Shown here: piece after piece, positions 1 to 8,946 of the stretch
Position numbering within the stretch: the first letter of the stretch is position 1
Layout: every line of letters begins with the position of its first letter
Assembly: GCF_000286955.2 (NCBI RefSeq)
Contig: NZ_AJYK02000081.1
Coordinates: forward strand, 1 to 64,000
Length of the DNA: 64,000 nucleotides
Direction: 5' to 3'
From: Vibrio rumoiensis 1S-45
GTDB lineage: Bacteria > Pseudomonadota > Gammaproteobacteria > Enterobacterales > Vibrionaceae
Program-made: the position numbers and the translations under genes
Notes under the pieces: generated by a model
What the model saw: the letters and a program-made list of their open reading frames with translations, nothing else
Database searches by the model: none
What the model was told of the DNA's origin: nothing

Positions 1-86
1 TGAGATATTTAGCCATTGAATAAACTATTACTCATCATTAATGAATCACTTTATCCGATAATTTTTTAAATAAATTTCCTACAATA

Positions 87-110
87 AAAAAGCAACCCGA
101 AGGCTGCTTT
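87..110 (-). terminator. pepN rho-independent terminator
   Basis: Read on the minus strand this is a 9-bp stem (AAAGCAGCC / GGTTGCTTT, one G-U pair) closed by a TTCG tetraloop and followed by a T-rich run, 38 bp past the pepN stop. Bases 1-86 hold no gene that I can support. Confidence 0.85.
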
Positions 111-147
111 CGTTGTTATACACTCACGTGGTAACTTGGGTATCAGA

Positions 148-2754
148 TTATGCTTCTAGTGCTTTAGTGATTTTTTCATACAAATCTTTCGCTAAATTCT
201 CAAGCTGAGACAATTTCTCTAACTCGGTTCGAATTAAGTCTTGGCGAACTTCATCAAATTGACGGTATTTTAGTAATGGATCAATCATACGTGACGCTAC
301 TTGTGGATTGCTCTCATTTAAAGTCACCAATATTTCACTGGCAAATCGATAGCCTGAACCATCTACCGCATGAAAGTTAACTGGGTTTTGATTAAAAAAG
401 GCTCCTACCAAACTGCGAGTTCTGTTCGGGTTTTTTAAGCTAAATGCAGGATGTGACATTGTTTGTTTAATGTTAGTCAATGCATCTTTGGCTGGATTAG
501 TTCCTTGCAACATAAACCACTTATCCATCACCAACCCATCATGGCTCCATTTATCACTAAATGAATTCATCATAACTTCACGGCAGTCTAATTGCGCTTG
601 ATTTGCAGCGTTCATTGCCGCCATAGTATCCGTCATATTATTTGCAGACTGGTATTGAGCCTTAACCAAGTTTTCACCATCATCCGTCGTAGCAAGATAC
701 GATAAACAAACATTACGTAAAGCACGTTTACCGATGGATGGATGATCAACGATGTATGCGTCTTGATTCAAGCTATGATATATCGCGGTAAGTTCATCAA
801 CCAATTCAGCTGCAATCGCTTTTTTCATAAAGCCTAATACTTCTGAAATTGCATCCACATCAACAGGTTTAAACCAGCCTGCCACTTCATTTTGACTTGG
901 AAGAGTTAGCATTTCAGCAATAAATGCTGGCTCAAGTTTTTCACTCAATAAGATCCCTTTGAAGGCATCTAACACGCTTTGTGGAAAGACCAACTCTTGT
1001 TTAGATTGGTAAAACTCAATGTTATTGCGTAGGTATTTCGCAATCAAGTTTTGTCCAGCATCCCAACGAGCAAATTCATTGGTCGCTTTTACCATTAGAA
1101 ACATTAAATCCGAATCAGAATAATCGTATTCAAATTTAACCGGTGCTGAGAACTCTCTTAACAAAGATGGTACAGGTTTTTCTTGTACATTTTCAAATAC
1201 AAAGCGTTGAGAACTTTGTTTGAAATCAAGTACATTATCGACTGATTTTCCATCGATGTATAATGGTATTACAGCTCCATTTGATGCATATAATTCAACA
1301 TTCATTGGAATATGCAGTGCTTGTTTTTGTGGTTGGTCTAATGTTGGTTCTGTTACCTGTTCTAGCTCAAGAACAAAGGTTTTCTCATCAGCATTATAGC
1401 TGGTATTCGCTTTCACTAATGGCGTACCCGATTGGCTATACCACAAACGAAATTGCGTTAAATCCACACCTGATCCATCTTCCATTGCCGCTACAAAGTC
1501 ATCACAGGTTGCTGCTGTTCCGTCGTGACGTTCAACGTATAATTTCATCCCCTTTTGGAAGCTATCTTCACCAAGTAAGGTATGAATCATGCGTATTACT
1601 TCACTTCCTTTTTCATAGACTGTTAAGGTATAGAAGTTATTCATTTCTATTACTTTGTCTGGCCTAATTGGGTGTGACATTGGGCTCGCATCTTCAGCAA
1701 ACTGTGGGCCACGGATAATACGAACATTGTTGATTCGATTAACCGCACGAGAACCAAGATCCGATGAAAATTCTTGATCTCTAAATACAGTTAAACCTTC
1801 TTTTAAGCTTAATTGGAACCAATCACGGCAGGTGATTCGGTTACCTGTCCAATTGTGGAAATACTCGTGGCCAATTACCGCCTCAATACCAAGGTAATCT
1901 GTATCCGTCGCAGTTTGATCATTTGCTAATACATACTTTGAATTAAAGACGTTTAAGCCTTTATTTTCCATTGCACCCATATTGAAGAAATCAACCGCAA
2001 CGATCATGTAGATATCGAGATCATATTCTAATCCAAAACGCCCCTCATCCCATTTCATAGCATTGATCAATGACGTCATGGCATGAGGGGCACGATCTAA
2101 ATTACCTTGATCAACAAAGATCTCAAGATCCACTTTACGCCCAGACTTTGTAATATATTGATCGCGAAGAACATCAAACTGCCCTGCAACAACGGCAAAC
2201 AAATAAGATGGCTTTGGATGTGGATCAGACCATTTCACCCAATGGCGTCCACCTTCCAAATCACCACTATCAATTCGGTTACCATTACTTAGTAAATACG
2301 GATTTTCACGTTGATCAGCAATAACGGTTGTTGTGTATTTGGCTAGTACATCAGGACGATCTAAAAAGTAAGTAATACGTCGGAAACCCTCTGCTTCACA
2401 CTGTGTGCAAAATGCGCCGCCAGATTTATATAAGCCTTCAAGCGCAGTATTGGCCGACGGATTGATATTTGTGACCAATGTCAGCTCAAATTGATCAGGT
2501 AATTCATGGATATGTAACTGCGTTTTCGTCACTTCATATTGAGACCATTTGTTTCCATCAACATGCACACTGATTAAGTCCATGTGCTCACCATCTAAAA
2601 TTAATGTTGAGCTAGCACCCTGCTTTACCACAGTTGAAACGGCAGTGACTTTTGTTTCTTCATCAAAAAGGTCAAAAGTTAAATCAATATTGGTAATGGT
2701 AAACTCTGGAGAGGTGTAATCTTTGCGGTACTTTGCTTGCGGCTGCTGACTCAT
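148..2754 (-). CDS. pepN: Aminopeptidase N (M1 family zinc metallopeptidase)
   Basis: This cytosolic enzyme removes N-terminal residues from peptides late in protein turnover. The exopeptidase motif GAMEN is at about residues 260-264 and the zinc site HEYFH at about 296-300, with the third ligand Glu in the KEGLTVFRDQEF segment about 18 residues on. The length of 868 residues is nearly that of the E. coli enzyme (870). The start is placed at the ATG preceded by AAAGGATTGATA. A TTG two codons upstream is also open but falls inside that ribosome site. The gene stands alone on the minus strand with its own terminator. Identification is firm. Confidence 0.97.
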   Translation of the reverse strand: MSQQPQAKYRKDYTSPEFTITNIDLTFDLFDEETKVTAVSTVVKQGASSTLILDGEHMDLISVHVDGNKWSQYEVTKTQLHIHELPDQFELTLVTNINPSANTALEGLYKSGGAFCTQCEAEGFRRITYFLDRPDVLAKYTTTVIADQRENPYLLSNGNRIDSGDLEGGRHWVKWSDPHPKPSYLFAVVAGQFDVLRDQYITKSGRKVDLEIFVDQGNLDRAPHAMTSLINAMKWDEGRFGLEYDLDIYMIVAVDFFNMGAMENKGLNVFNSKYVLANDQTATDTDYLGIEAVIGHEYFHNWTGNRITCRDWFQLSLKEGLTVFRDQEFSSDLGSRAVNRINNVRIIRGPQFAEDASPMSHPIRPDKVIEMNNFYTLTVYEKGSEVIRMIHTLLGEDSFQKGMKLYVERHDGTAATCDDFVAAMEDGSGVDLTQFRLWYSQSGTPLVKANTSYNADEKTFVLELEQVTEPTLDQPQKQALHIPMNVELYASNGAVIPLYIDGKSVDNVLDFKQSSQRFVFENVQEKPVPSLLREFSAPVKFEYDYSDSDLMFLMVKATNEFARWDAGQNLIAKYLRNNIEFYQSKQELVFPQSVLDAFKGILLSEKLEPAFIAEMLTLPSQNEVAGWFKPVDVDAISEVLGFMKKAIAAELVDELTAIYHSLNQDAYIVDHPSIGKRALRNVCLSYLATTDDGENLVKAQYQSANNMTDTMAAMNAANQAQLDCREVMMNSFSDKWSHDGLVMDKWFMLQGTNPAKDALTNIKQTMSHPAFSLKNPNRTRSLVGAFFNQNPVNFHAVDGSGYRFASEILVTLNESNPQVASRMIDPLLKYRQFDEVRQDLIRTELEKLSQLENLAKDLYEKITKALEA

Positions 2755-2966
2755 TATCAATCCTTTTGTTTATCTTTAAAAACGAACCAGAGTTTTAAAG
2801 ATGCTGGCTCGAACAATCTCTCAATCTTGTTTAAAAAGCTGGTCTTTCAACTTAACGCTTTAAACAAAGCTGAAACAACATTCTTACACATCTACTCAAC
2901 TTTTCCCATTCACCGCAAGGTAAAATGCCATTGTTCGTTACAAAATAAAAATAAATGAACACAAAC

Positions 2967-3641
2967 CTATTCGAGAGTTAGTTTTCTTCGCTTGAAAGCG
3001 ATATACATATCAGCATCATTACTGGATAGAACCAATCGATTATAATCAATCATGTATTGAGAACTTTGCTCTCCATCGGTATAGATGAAATAAATATAAT
3101 TATCTTCTAAGTAATAAATTCCATCTCGGTACTTGTTACTCCCTTTTGAATTATAGGTTTGAATAGTAAAAAAAAAGTTGGGATATAGGATCAGATCTAT
3201 ATTCGAAACAAAACTTGAAATGACATCTTCTCCTTTCACTTCCGTACTTCGCCAAAACCCAGCCAGATGTTGCGGTTGTATTTTTTGAAAAGCCACACCA
3301 TTCAAGTAAAGCTGGTTCGCATTCACATCATAACTATAATGCTGAGGCGCTTCAGAATTTGCCCCTAGCACCAAATTCTGACCATCCACTTCATATTGCC
3401 CATTCCAAGAATCAATAGTTTTGTCTTTACGCTCAATGTGAATATCAAATAAATAATTAGACTCCAAATTCAGACTGATCGATAAAAAATCATCTGGTAT
3501 CGAGTCCGGCGAAGGATTAATCACTTTCCATTGACCAACCAGAAAAGGGTTATCAAACAAATTCATATCATATTTTTTCGGAGATTCGAATGCAGCAGCG
3601 CCTAATGTTAAGCAACTTAATAATATGATTAAACTTTTCAT
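2967..3641 (-). CDS. Secreted hypothetical protein with two lipocalin-like repeats
   Basis: I do not recognise the family. From the ATG at 3641 the 224-residue product begins with a signal peptide (MKSLIILLSCLTLGAAA, probable cleavage after AAA). An LLSC tetrad could also be read as a weak lipobox, so a lipoprotein is possible. The mature part looks like a tandem duplication: 'LVGQW ... DxFLS ... NYLF ... GQYEV ... LYLNG ... FQKI' is followed by 'LAGFW ... SSFVS ... NFFF ... DGIYY ... LVLSS ... FKRR'. Each unit is about 90 residues and rich in beta-type residues. The frame is open 22 codons further upstream, but that extension is not signal-like. The gene lies downstream of prc, whose terminator separates them. 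Confidence 0.6.
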   Translation of the reverse strand: MKSLIILLSCLTLGAAAFESPKKYDMNLFDNPFLVGQWKVINPSPDSIPDDFLSISLNLESNYLFDIHIERKDKTIDSWNGQYEVDGQNLVLGANSEAPQHYSYDVNANQLYLNGVAFQKIQPQHLAGFWRSTEVKGEDVISSFVSNIDLILYPNFFFTIQTYNSKGSNKYRDGIYYLEDNYIYFIYTDGEQSSQYMIDYNRLVLSSNDADMYIAFKRRKLTLE

Positions 3642-3732
3642 CACCACGCCACCCATGCTTATACATTTGATTACTTCAAGCATAGTTGCATGTGAGATGA
3701 CCCGCAAAATACGATTGGTATAAAAAGCACAG

Positions 3733-3764
3733 ATGAAAAAAAACGAGACACAATGGTCTCGTTT
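3733..3764 (-). terminator. prc terminator
   Basis: On the minus strand AAACGAGAC pairs with GTCTCGTTT across a 6-nt loop and is followed by an unbroken T run. It ends the proQ-prc unit about 20 bp past the prc stop. Confidence 0.9.
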
Positions 3765-3783
3765 CTTATTTTATAACTGAGGA

Positions 3784-5790
3784 TTAGATTTTTGATAAAT
3801 CCGCAGTAATTGCCACAGCTTCATTCAAATAAGCATCTGGGGCTTCGTAATCTTTAGGTATGTCATCTAAAGATTTGAATTCCGGTTTTTTCGCTAATTT
3901 TTGACGTTCATTAATGCGATTTAGAGATTCTTGATCCGCTTTATCAGCATCTTGCTCTCTATGCTTTTCGTTTAATGAAATAGTCGTATCATCCTTTTCA
4001 AGCTGATACTTTTTAATGTCTTGATCAATAAACTTGAATTCAACATCATTAGCGATACGCTTATCATGATTGGCGGAAAGTTGCTTAATTTCAGCTTGAT
4101 GCTGAGATTCAGACTCTACAGGTTCATAACTTGCGGCTGGAATTTGATCCCAAGGCAAGGCATTATCTTCAACACTTTCACCGGTATCGGCAGGAGCAAT
4201 TGCAGATGGGAAAGGAATATCTGGTGCGACACCTTTCATCTGAGTACTACCACCACTTATACGATAGAATTTTTGAATCGTGTACTGAACATAACCCAGT
4301 TCTTGATCAAACGTATCATAAATATGCGTTAGCGAACGATGCTGCTGAACCGATCCTTTACCGTAAGAGTTTTCACCTAAGATAACTGCGCGATCATAAT
4401 CTTGCATAGCTGCTGCAAAAATTTCGGATGCAGAAGCACTGTAGCGGTTGATCAATACAGTTAAAGGACCAGAATAATTTTCAATTCCATCAGTATCGCT
4501 ATCGACTTTAACTCGATCATAACTATCACGAACTTGCACTACTGGGCCTTGTTGAATAAACAAACCAGATAAAGCAATCGCTTCAGTTAACGCACCACCA
4601 CCATTGTTGCGTAAATCTACCACAACACCGTCAATCTTTTCTTTATTGAATTCAGCTAACAGCTTGTTAGTATCTTTCGATAAACCAACGTAAAAACTAG
4701 GGACTTCAAGTACACCAATTTTTTTACCGTCTTTTTCAATTACTTTTGATTTAACAGCACGATCTTCTAAACGAATTTTATCTCGAACAATAGTGACAAC
4801 GTGACTTTTAGCATTTTTACCAGCAGGTAATACTTGCAAATTAACCTTAGTCCCTTTTGGTCCTTTAATTAATTGCACCACATCATCTAAACGCATACCA
4901 ATAATATCAACGATCTTCTTACCATCTTGGCCAACACCAATGATCTTATCACCTTCAGCCAGTTCTTTAGAGGTTGCCGCAGGGCCTCCTGTGACCAAAG
5001 AGCGGATAACGGTGTAGTCATCTTCTGCTTGCAAAACTGCCCCAATCCCTTCTAGGGATAAGCTCATTTCTGCTTGGAATTCATCAGCCGAACGTGGTGA
5101 TAAATAGCTGGTATGCGGGTCAATTTGACGAGCAAACGCATTCATATAAATTTGGAAAGCATCTTCACTGTGCGCCTGAGTAATGCGTTTAATTGCATTG
5201 TTATAACGTTTTGTTAGTAACTCTTTAATTTCAGGCCATTTTTTACCTGTCAATTTAAGATTCAATGCATCATATTTAACACGTTGACGCCATAGTTCAT
5301 TTATTTCAGAGGTATTTTTTGGCCAAGCAGCTTCAGAACGATCCAATTCCATTGTTTCATCACTGTCGAACTTAATTTCATGATCAAGCAGTGTCAAAGC
5401 GTAAGAAAAACGTTCATATCGACGTTTCATTGAAAGATTAAACATATTAAACGCCACAGAAGTATCGCCGGATTTAAGCTGATCATCTATTTCTGTTGTA
5501 TATGATTTAAAGCTGTCAATATCGCTTTGAGTGAAAATATTTCTATTGTAATCGAGCGATTCTAAGTAGCGGTCGAAAATACCTTGAGAAAATGCATCGT
5601 CTAAGTTGAAGTGCTTATAATGAGAACGCATAAAGCGATTGGCAACTCGTTGGCTGGCAATCGCATGTTGAACTTCAGGAGCAAGCGTCGGTATTTGAGA
5701 CTCGCTAATAGTTGCTTGTGCAGCAAATACTGAATGTGCCGCTAGCGTTAAGCTAGCAGCAAGTAGTGATACTTTAAATCGGCAATTCAT
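3784..5790 (-). CDS. prc: Tail-specific periplasmic protease Prc (Tsp, S41 family)
   Basis: Prc degrades periplasmic proteins with non-polar C termini and trims penicillin-binding protein 3 and cell-wall hydrolases in E. coli. The 668-residue protein has a signal peptide ending in SVFAAQA, an N-terminal helical region and a PDZ domain around residues 240-320 (including EGDKIIGVG). The S41 domain carries the serine motif YSASASEIF and the lysine motif YGKGSVQQ, giving the Ser-Lys dyad. A C-terminal DUF3340-type segment ends in ALPWDQI and PKDYEAPDAYL. Only 17 bp separate it from proQ upstream, so the two are probably co-transcribed as in enterobacteria. Identification is firm along the full length. 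Confidence 0.97.
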   Translation of the reverse strand: MNCRFKVSLLAASLTLAAHSVFAAQATISESQIPTLAPEVQHAIASQRVANRFMRSHYKHFNLDDAFSQGIFDRYLESLDYNRNIFTQSDIDSFKSYTTEIDDQLKSGDTSVAFNMFNLSMKRRYERFSYALTLLDHEIKFDSDETMELDRSEAAWPKNTSEINELWRQRVKYDALNLKLTGKKWPEIKELLTKRYNNAIKRITQAHSEDAFQIYMNAFARQIDPHTSYLSPRSADEFQAEMSLSLEGIGAVLQAEDDYTVIRSLVTGGPAATSKELAEGDKIIGVGQDGKKIVDIIGMRLDDVVQLIKGPKGTKVNLQVLPAGKNAKSHVVTIVRDKIRLEDRAVKSKVIEKDGKKIGVLEVPSFYVGLSKDTNKLLAEFNKEKIDGVVVDLRNNGGGALTEAIALSGLFIQQGPVVQVRDSYDRVKVDSDTDGIENYSGPLTVLINRYSASASEIFAAAMQDYDRAVILGENSYGKGSVQQHRSLTHIYDTFDQELGYVQYTIQKFYRISGGSTQMKGVAPDIPFPSAIAPADTGESVEDNALPWDQIPAASYEPVESESQHQAEIKQLSANHDKRIANDVEFKFIDQDIKKYQLEKDDTTISLNEKHREQDADKADQESLNRINERQKLAKKPEFKSLDDIPKDYEAPDAYLNEAVAITADLSKI

Positions 5791-5807
5791 GCGTAGGATT
5801 ATCCCTT

Positions 5808-6443
5808 TTATACGCGCAAGTGCTCCGCTTTCACGACCATTTGTAAGCCGTTTGCAAGGCGGACACGTACGTCGTCCTTATTGATCTCAACAATCGTAGC
5901 TGCCATGTTTCCTTGGCCCATGTTGACGTTGATGTCTTTACCAATGACGACTTCATCAGATTTCAACTCACGAGTTTCAACTGGTGCAACTTTTGCCGTA
6001 GGTTTTTTCGATTCTGGTTTAGGCTTACGAGGCGCTTTAGGGGTCGCTTTTGCTTTTGCCTTAGCAGCTCTCTCTTCACGGTTTTTATCCGCTTGTTCTT
6101 TACGACGAGCTTGAACGCGAGCTTTGCTTTCAGCTAATGTCGCTTGAGCATGCTCAACATGTTCGGCTTCCAACTCGCCACTCGCATTACCATCAAGGTC
6201 AACACGAGTTACACCTAACTTCACGCCATGTAGGTAACGCCAAGAAGACGTATATTGACGTAAAGCAGCACGTAATTGGGTTTTACTTACTTTCTCATCT
6301 TCACTTAGACGTTCAGCAAGATCTTGAAAGATACCAATTTTTAAAGGCTTCGCTTCGCCTTCTAAAGTAAAGCATTGTGGGAAACGTTCAGCAATATAGG
6401 CGATGACTTCTTTGCTGTTCTTTAACTTTTCAGTGTTTTCCAT
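5808..6443 (-). CDS. proQ: RNA chaperone ProQ
   Basis: ProQ binds structured small RNAs and mRNA 3' ends. The 211-residue product has an N-terminal FinO/ProQ domain to about residue 125 ([33 protein letters not shown]), a lysine- and alanine-rich linker, and a C-terminal beta domain ending in [21 protein letters not shown]. The start is the ATG (MENTEK) preceded by AGGAACCCTC, matching the E. coli N terminus. The frame is open eight codons upstream without a ribosome site. It lies 17 bp ahead of prc in the same direction. Confidence 0.96.
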   Translation of the reverse strand: MENTEKLKNSKEVIAYIAERFPQCFTLEGEAKPLKIGIFQDLAERLSEDEKVSKTQLRAALRQYTSSWRYLHGVKLGVTRVDLDGNASGELEAEHVEHAQATLAESKARVQARRKEQADKNREERAAKAKAKATPKAPRKPKPESKKPTAKVAPVETRELKSDEVVIGKDINVNMGQGNMAATIVEINKDDVRVRLANGLQMVVKAEHLRV

Positions 6444-6554
6444 GAGGGTTCCTGGTTGGTGCGGCACATTTTCGCACGGGTGTTCATATAAATAATTCAG
6501 GCTATTATAGTGAGATGGAAAGGAAAAACCACCAACACATGCAAAATAACACTG

Positions 6555-7019
6555 CTAAATGTGTGTTTGAAGTATTAATTCTACTTGTTTCATCAATTCA
6601 ACTAGCCCTTGTTCGTCTTCTTGAGAAAAACGACCGATACTTGGACTATCAATATCAAGAACCCCAACAACCTGTTTATTAAGAGTAAATGGGATAACAA
6701 TCTCTGAATTACTTTGTGCATCGCACGCAATATGCCCTTCAAATTCATGTACATCATGGATACGTTGTACAGTGTTTTCTGAAATTGCTGTACCACATAC
6801 ACCACGACCAACAGGAATTCGAACACAAGCAGGGTTGCCTTGGAAGGGTCCTAATACGAGTTCATCACCTTTTAATAAGTAAAAACCAACCCAATTAATG
6901 TCTTCCAGCTCCATATTCAATAACGAACTAATATTAGCTAAGTTAGCAATCATATCTGGTTCAGATTCAATTAAAGCCGTCACTTGGGCAGTAATGCGCT
7001 GGTACATCTTTAGACTCAT
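6555..7019 (-). CDS. msrC: Free methionine-(R)-sulfoxide reductase, GAF domain
   Basis: The enzyme reduces free methionine-R-sulfoxide in the cytosol. The product is a single GAF domain of 154 residues. The three cysteines expected for catalysis and resolution are present in the contexts NPACVRI, GVCGTAIS and IACDAQS, and NWVGFYLLK and LDIDSP are also typical of the family. The start at MSLKMYQR follows GGAAGAGAGT. A further ATG four codons upstream lacks a ribosome site. It is divergent from the ABC exporter. In E. coli the orthologue (yebR) is also close to proQ and letAB. Confidence 0.93.
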   Translation of the reverse strand: MSLKMYQRITAQVTALIESEPDMIANLANISSLLNMELEDINWVGFYLLKGDELVLGPFQGNPACVRIPVGRGVCGTAISENTVQRIHDVHEFEGHIACDAQSNSEIVIPFTLNKQVVGVLDIDSPSIGRFSQEDEQGLVELMKQVELILQTHI

Positions 7020-7063
7020 ACTCTCTTCCATCTTTTTTCAAATTACGTACAATGAGAAATATT

Positions 7064-7082
7064 GCAAATAGGAATCATTATC
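7064..7082 (+). promoter_or_regulatory. Fur-box-like sequence
   Basis: The 19 bases match the classical Fur consensus at 14 positions by eye. The right half, AATCATTATC, is perfect and the left half is poor. The site lies in the divergent msrC/ABC-exporter region, 4 bp before the exporter start codon. A possible -10 (TACAAT) is at 7048-7053. No binding is shown. Confidence 0.35.
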
Positions 7083-7086
7083 GACA

Positions 7087-8898
7087 ATGGATAGTAATAA
7101 TAATCACATCATTAACCAAAACTGGTTAATTTCTCAAGTTAAGAAACACAAAGCAAAGCTCATTTTCGCCAATATAGTGGCAATAATAGCAACATTTGTT
7201 AGTGTCCCTATTCCTTTGCTGATGCCTTTAATGGTTGATGAAGTTTTACTCAACAACCCCTCTTCCGGTATCAATATGATGAATCATATACTACCTGAAG
7301 CTTTACAAACACCTACAGGTTATATTGCTTTAGCATTTTTATTAATCGTGCTGATGCGCTCAATTAGCCAACTGCTCAATATATTGCAGAGCCGACAATT
7401 TACTTTGGTATCAAAAACCATCACTTATCAGATCCGCTGTCGTATGATCGATAAACTTGGGTTGATCAGTATTCAACAGTATGAAACGAAAGGAAGTGGC
7501 GGTATAAATTCACACATTATTACTGATATAGAAACTATAGATAAATTTATTGGTACGACATTAAGTAAGTTTATCATCAGCTTTCTTACTGTATTTGGTA
7601 CGGCTATCGTTCTGCTTTGGCTAGAGTGGCGATTAGGTTTGTTTATTCTATTAGTGAACCCGATTGTTATCTACTTTTCTCGCAAACTTGGCAATAACGT
7701 CAAACATTTAAAGCAAAAAGAAAACCACTCATTTGAACGATTCCAAAATAGGCTCATCGAAGTTTTAGATGGCATTTATCAACTTCGAGCAGCGAATAAA
7801 GAAAAAATTTACCTTAATGAATTAAAACATCAAGCAGATGAGATTCGCCATGATGCCGATAAATACGCTTGGCAATCGGAAGCCGCTGGCCGACTTTCCT
7901 TCCTTTTATTTTTGTTAGGGTTTGAACTGTTTCGAGCTGCTGCCATGCTAATGGTATTATTTAGTGATCTCACTATTGGACAAATCTTTGCGGTATTTGG
8001 CTATTTGTGGTTTATGCTTGGCCCTGTTCAAGAGCTTCTCGGTGTTCAATTTTCATGGTATAGCGCTAAAGCGGCATTACAACGAATTAATTACCTGCTG
8101 AAAATGGAAGAAGAATATCGTCCAAAATGTCAGATTAATCCGTTTATTGACAACCAAGAAATTGATATTGAAGTAAAGAATCTAAATTTCGCTTATAATG
8201 ATGAGTCACAAGTACTTAATAATTTAAACTTAACTCTTCCGGCAGGAAAGAAAGTCGCCTTAGTTGGGGCTAGCGGTGGCGGTAAATCAACATTAATTCA
8301 ACTCTTAATTGGTGTGTACCGCGCACAATCTGGGCAGCTACTGTTTAACGGTACGAATGTTGATAATATTGGTTTTGAAATAATTCGTGAACAAATTGCT
8401 GTTGTGTTACAACAACCTATTTTATTTAATGACACTTTAAGACAAAATCTAACTCTAGGTAGCCAACATTCTGATGATGAATTGTGGAATGTTCTCCACA
8501 TAGCGCAGTTAGATGATGTGATCAGCCAATTGTCAGATGGATTAGATACTCAGATAGGCCGTCAAGGTGTTCGACTATCTGGTGGGCAACGCCAGCGATT
8601 ATCCATTGCCAGAATGTTACTTTCCAATCCGAAGTTTGTTATTTTAGACGAAGCAACTTCTGCCTTAGATACCGCAACTGAATCTCGATTACATAAGGCA
8701 ATGAATACATTTTTAGCAGGCCGAACAACGTTAATTGTTGCTCATCGACTCTCGGCAGTACAACAAGCCGATTTAATTTACGTTTTAGAAGATGGACATG
8801 TCATTCAAACAGGAACGCATGGTGAATTGGTCAAACAAGAAGGGCTTTATCAAACTTTATATGGAAACTCGGCGTCCTCTGCCGCAACACCTATTTAG
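7087..8898 (+). CDS. ABC exporter, fused permease and ATPase
   Basis: This 603-residue half-transporter of the exporter type should act as a homodimer in the inner membrane. An N-terminal six-helix domain spans about residues 20-310. The ATPase has Walker A GASGGGKST at 394-402, the Q loop around AVVLQQP, signature LSGGQ at 497-501, Walker B VILDEAT around 518-524 and the H-loop VAHRLS. The substrate cannot be told from sequence. MsbA-like lipid exporters and toxin or siderophore exporters share this layout. It precedes letA by 48 bp on the same strand. The only nearby ribosome-like site, AGGA, lies unusually far (13 nt) from the ATG. Confidence 0.88.
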   Translation: MDSNNNHIINQNWLISQVKKHKAKLIFANIVAIIATFVSVPIPLLMPLMVDEVLLNNPSSGINMMNHILPEALQTPTGYIALAFLLIVLMRSISQLLNILQSRQFTLVSKTITYQIRCRMIDKLGLISIQQYETKGSGGINSHIITDIETIDKFIGTTLSKFIISFLTVFGTAIVLLWLEWRLGLFILLVNPIVIYFSRKLGNNVKHLKQKENHSFERFQNRLIEVLDGIYQLRAANKEKIYLNELKHQADEIRHDADKYAWQSEAAGRLSFLLFLLGFELFRAAAMLMVLFSDLTIGQIFAVFGYLWFMLGPVQELLGVQFSWYSAKAALQRINYLLKMEEEYRPKCQINPFIDNQEIDIEVKNLNFAYNDESQVLNNLNLTLPAGKKVALVGASGGGKSTLIQLLIGVYRAQSGQLLFNGTNVDNIGFEIIREQIAVVLQQPILFNDTLRQNLTLGSQHSDDELWNVLHIAQLDDVISQLSDGLDTQIGRQGVRLSGGQRQRLSIARMLLSNPKFVILDEATSALDTATESRLHKAMNTFLAGRTTLIVAHRLSAVQQADLIYVLEDGHVIQTGTHGELVKQEGLYQTLYGNSASSAATPI

Positions 8899-8946
8899 TG
8901 ATGGCTTAATTTACAACAAAAGCAACTATAAGCCAAAGGGCCAATT

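Noticed and set aside
1263-1667. 134-codon open frame antisense to pepN
   Set aside because: His/Leu/Tyr-rich product typical of antisense reading of a coding gene, with no family features and pepN complete on the other strand.
2737-2958. 73-codon plus-strand frame over the pepN start and promoter
   Set aside because: It overlaps the pepN N terminus, has no ribosome site, and its protein shows no domain or signal peptide.
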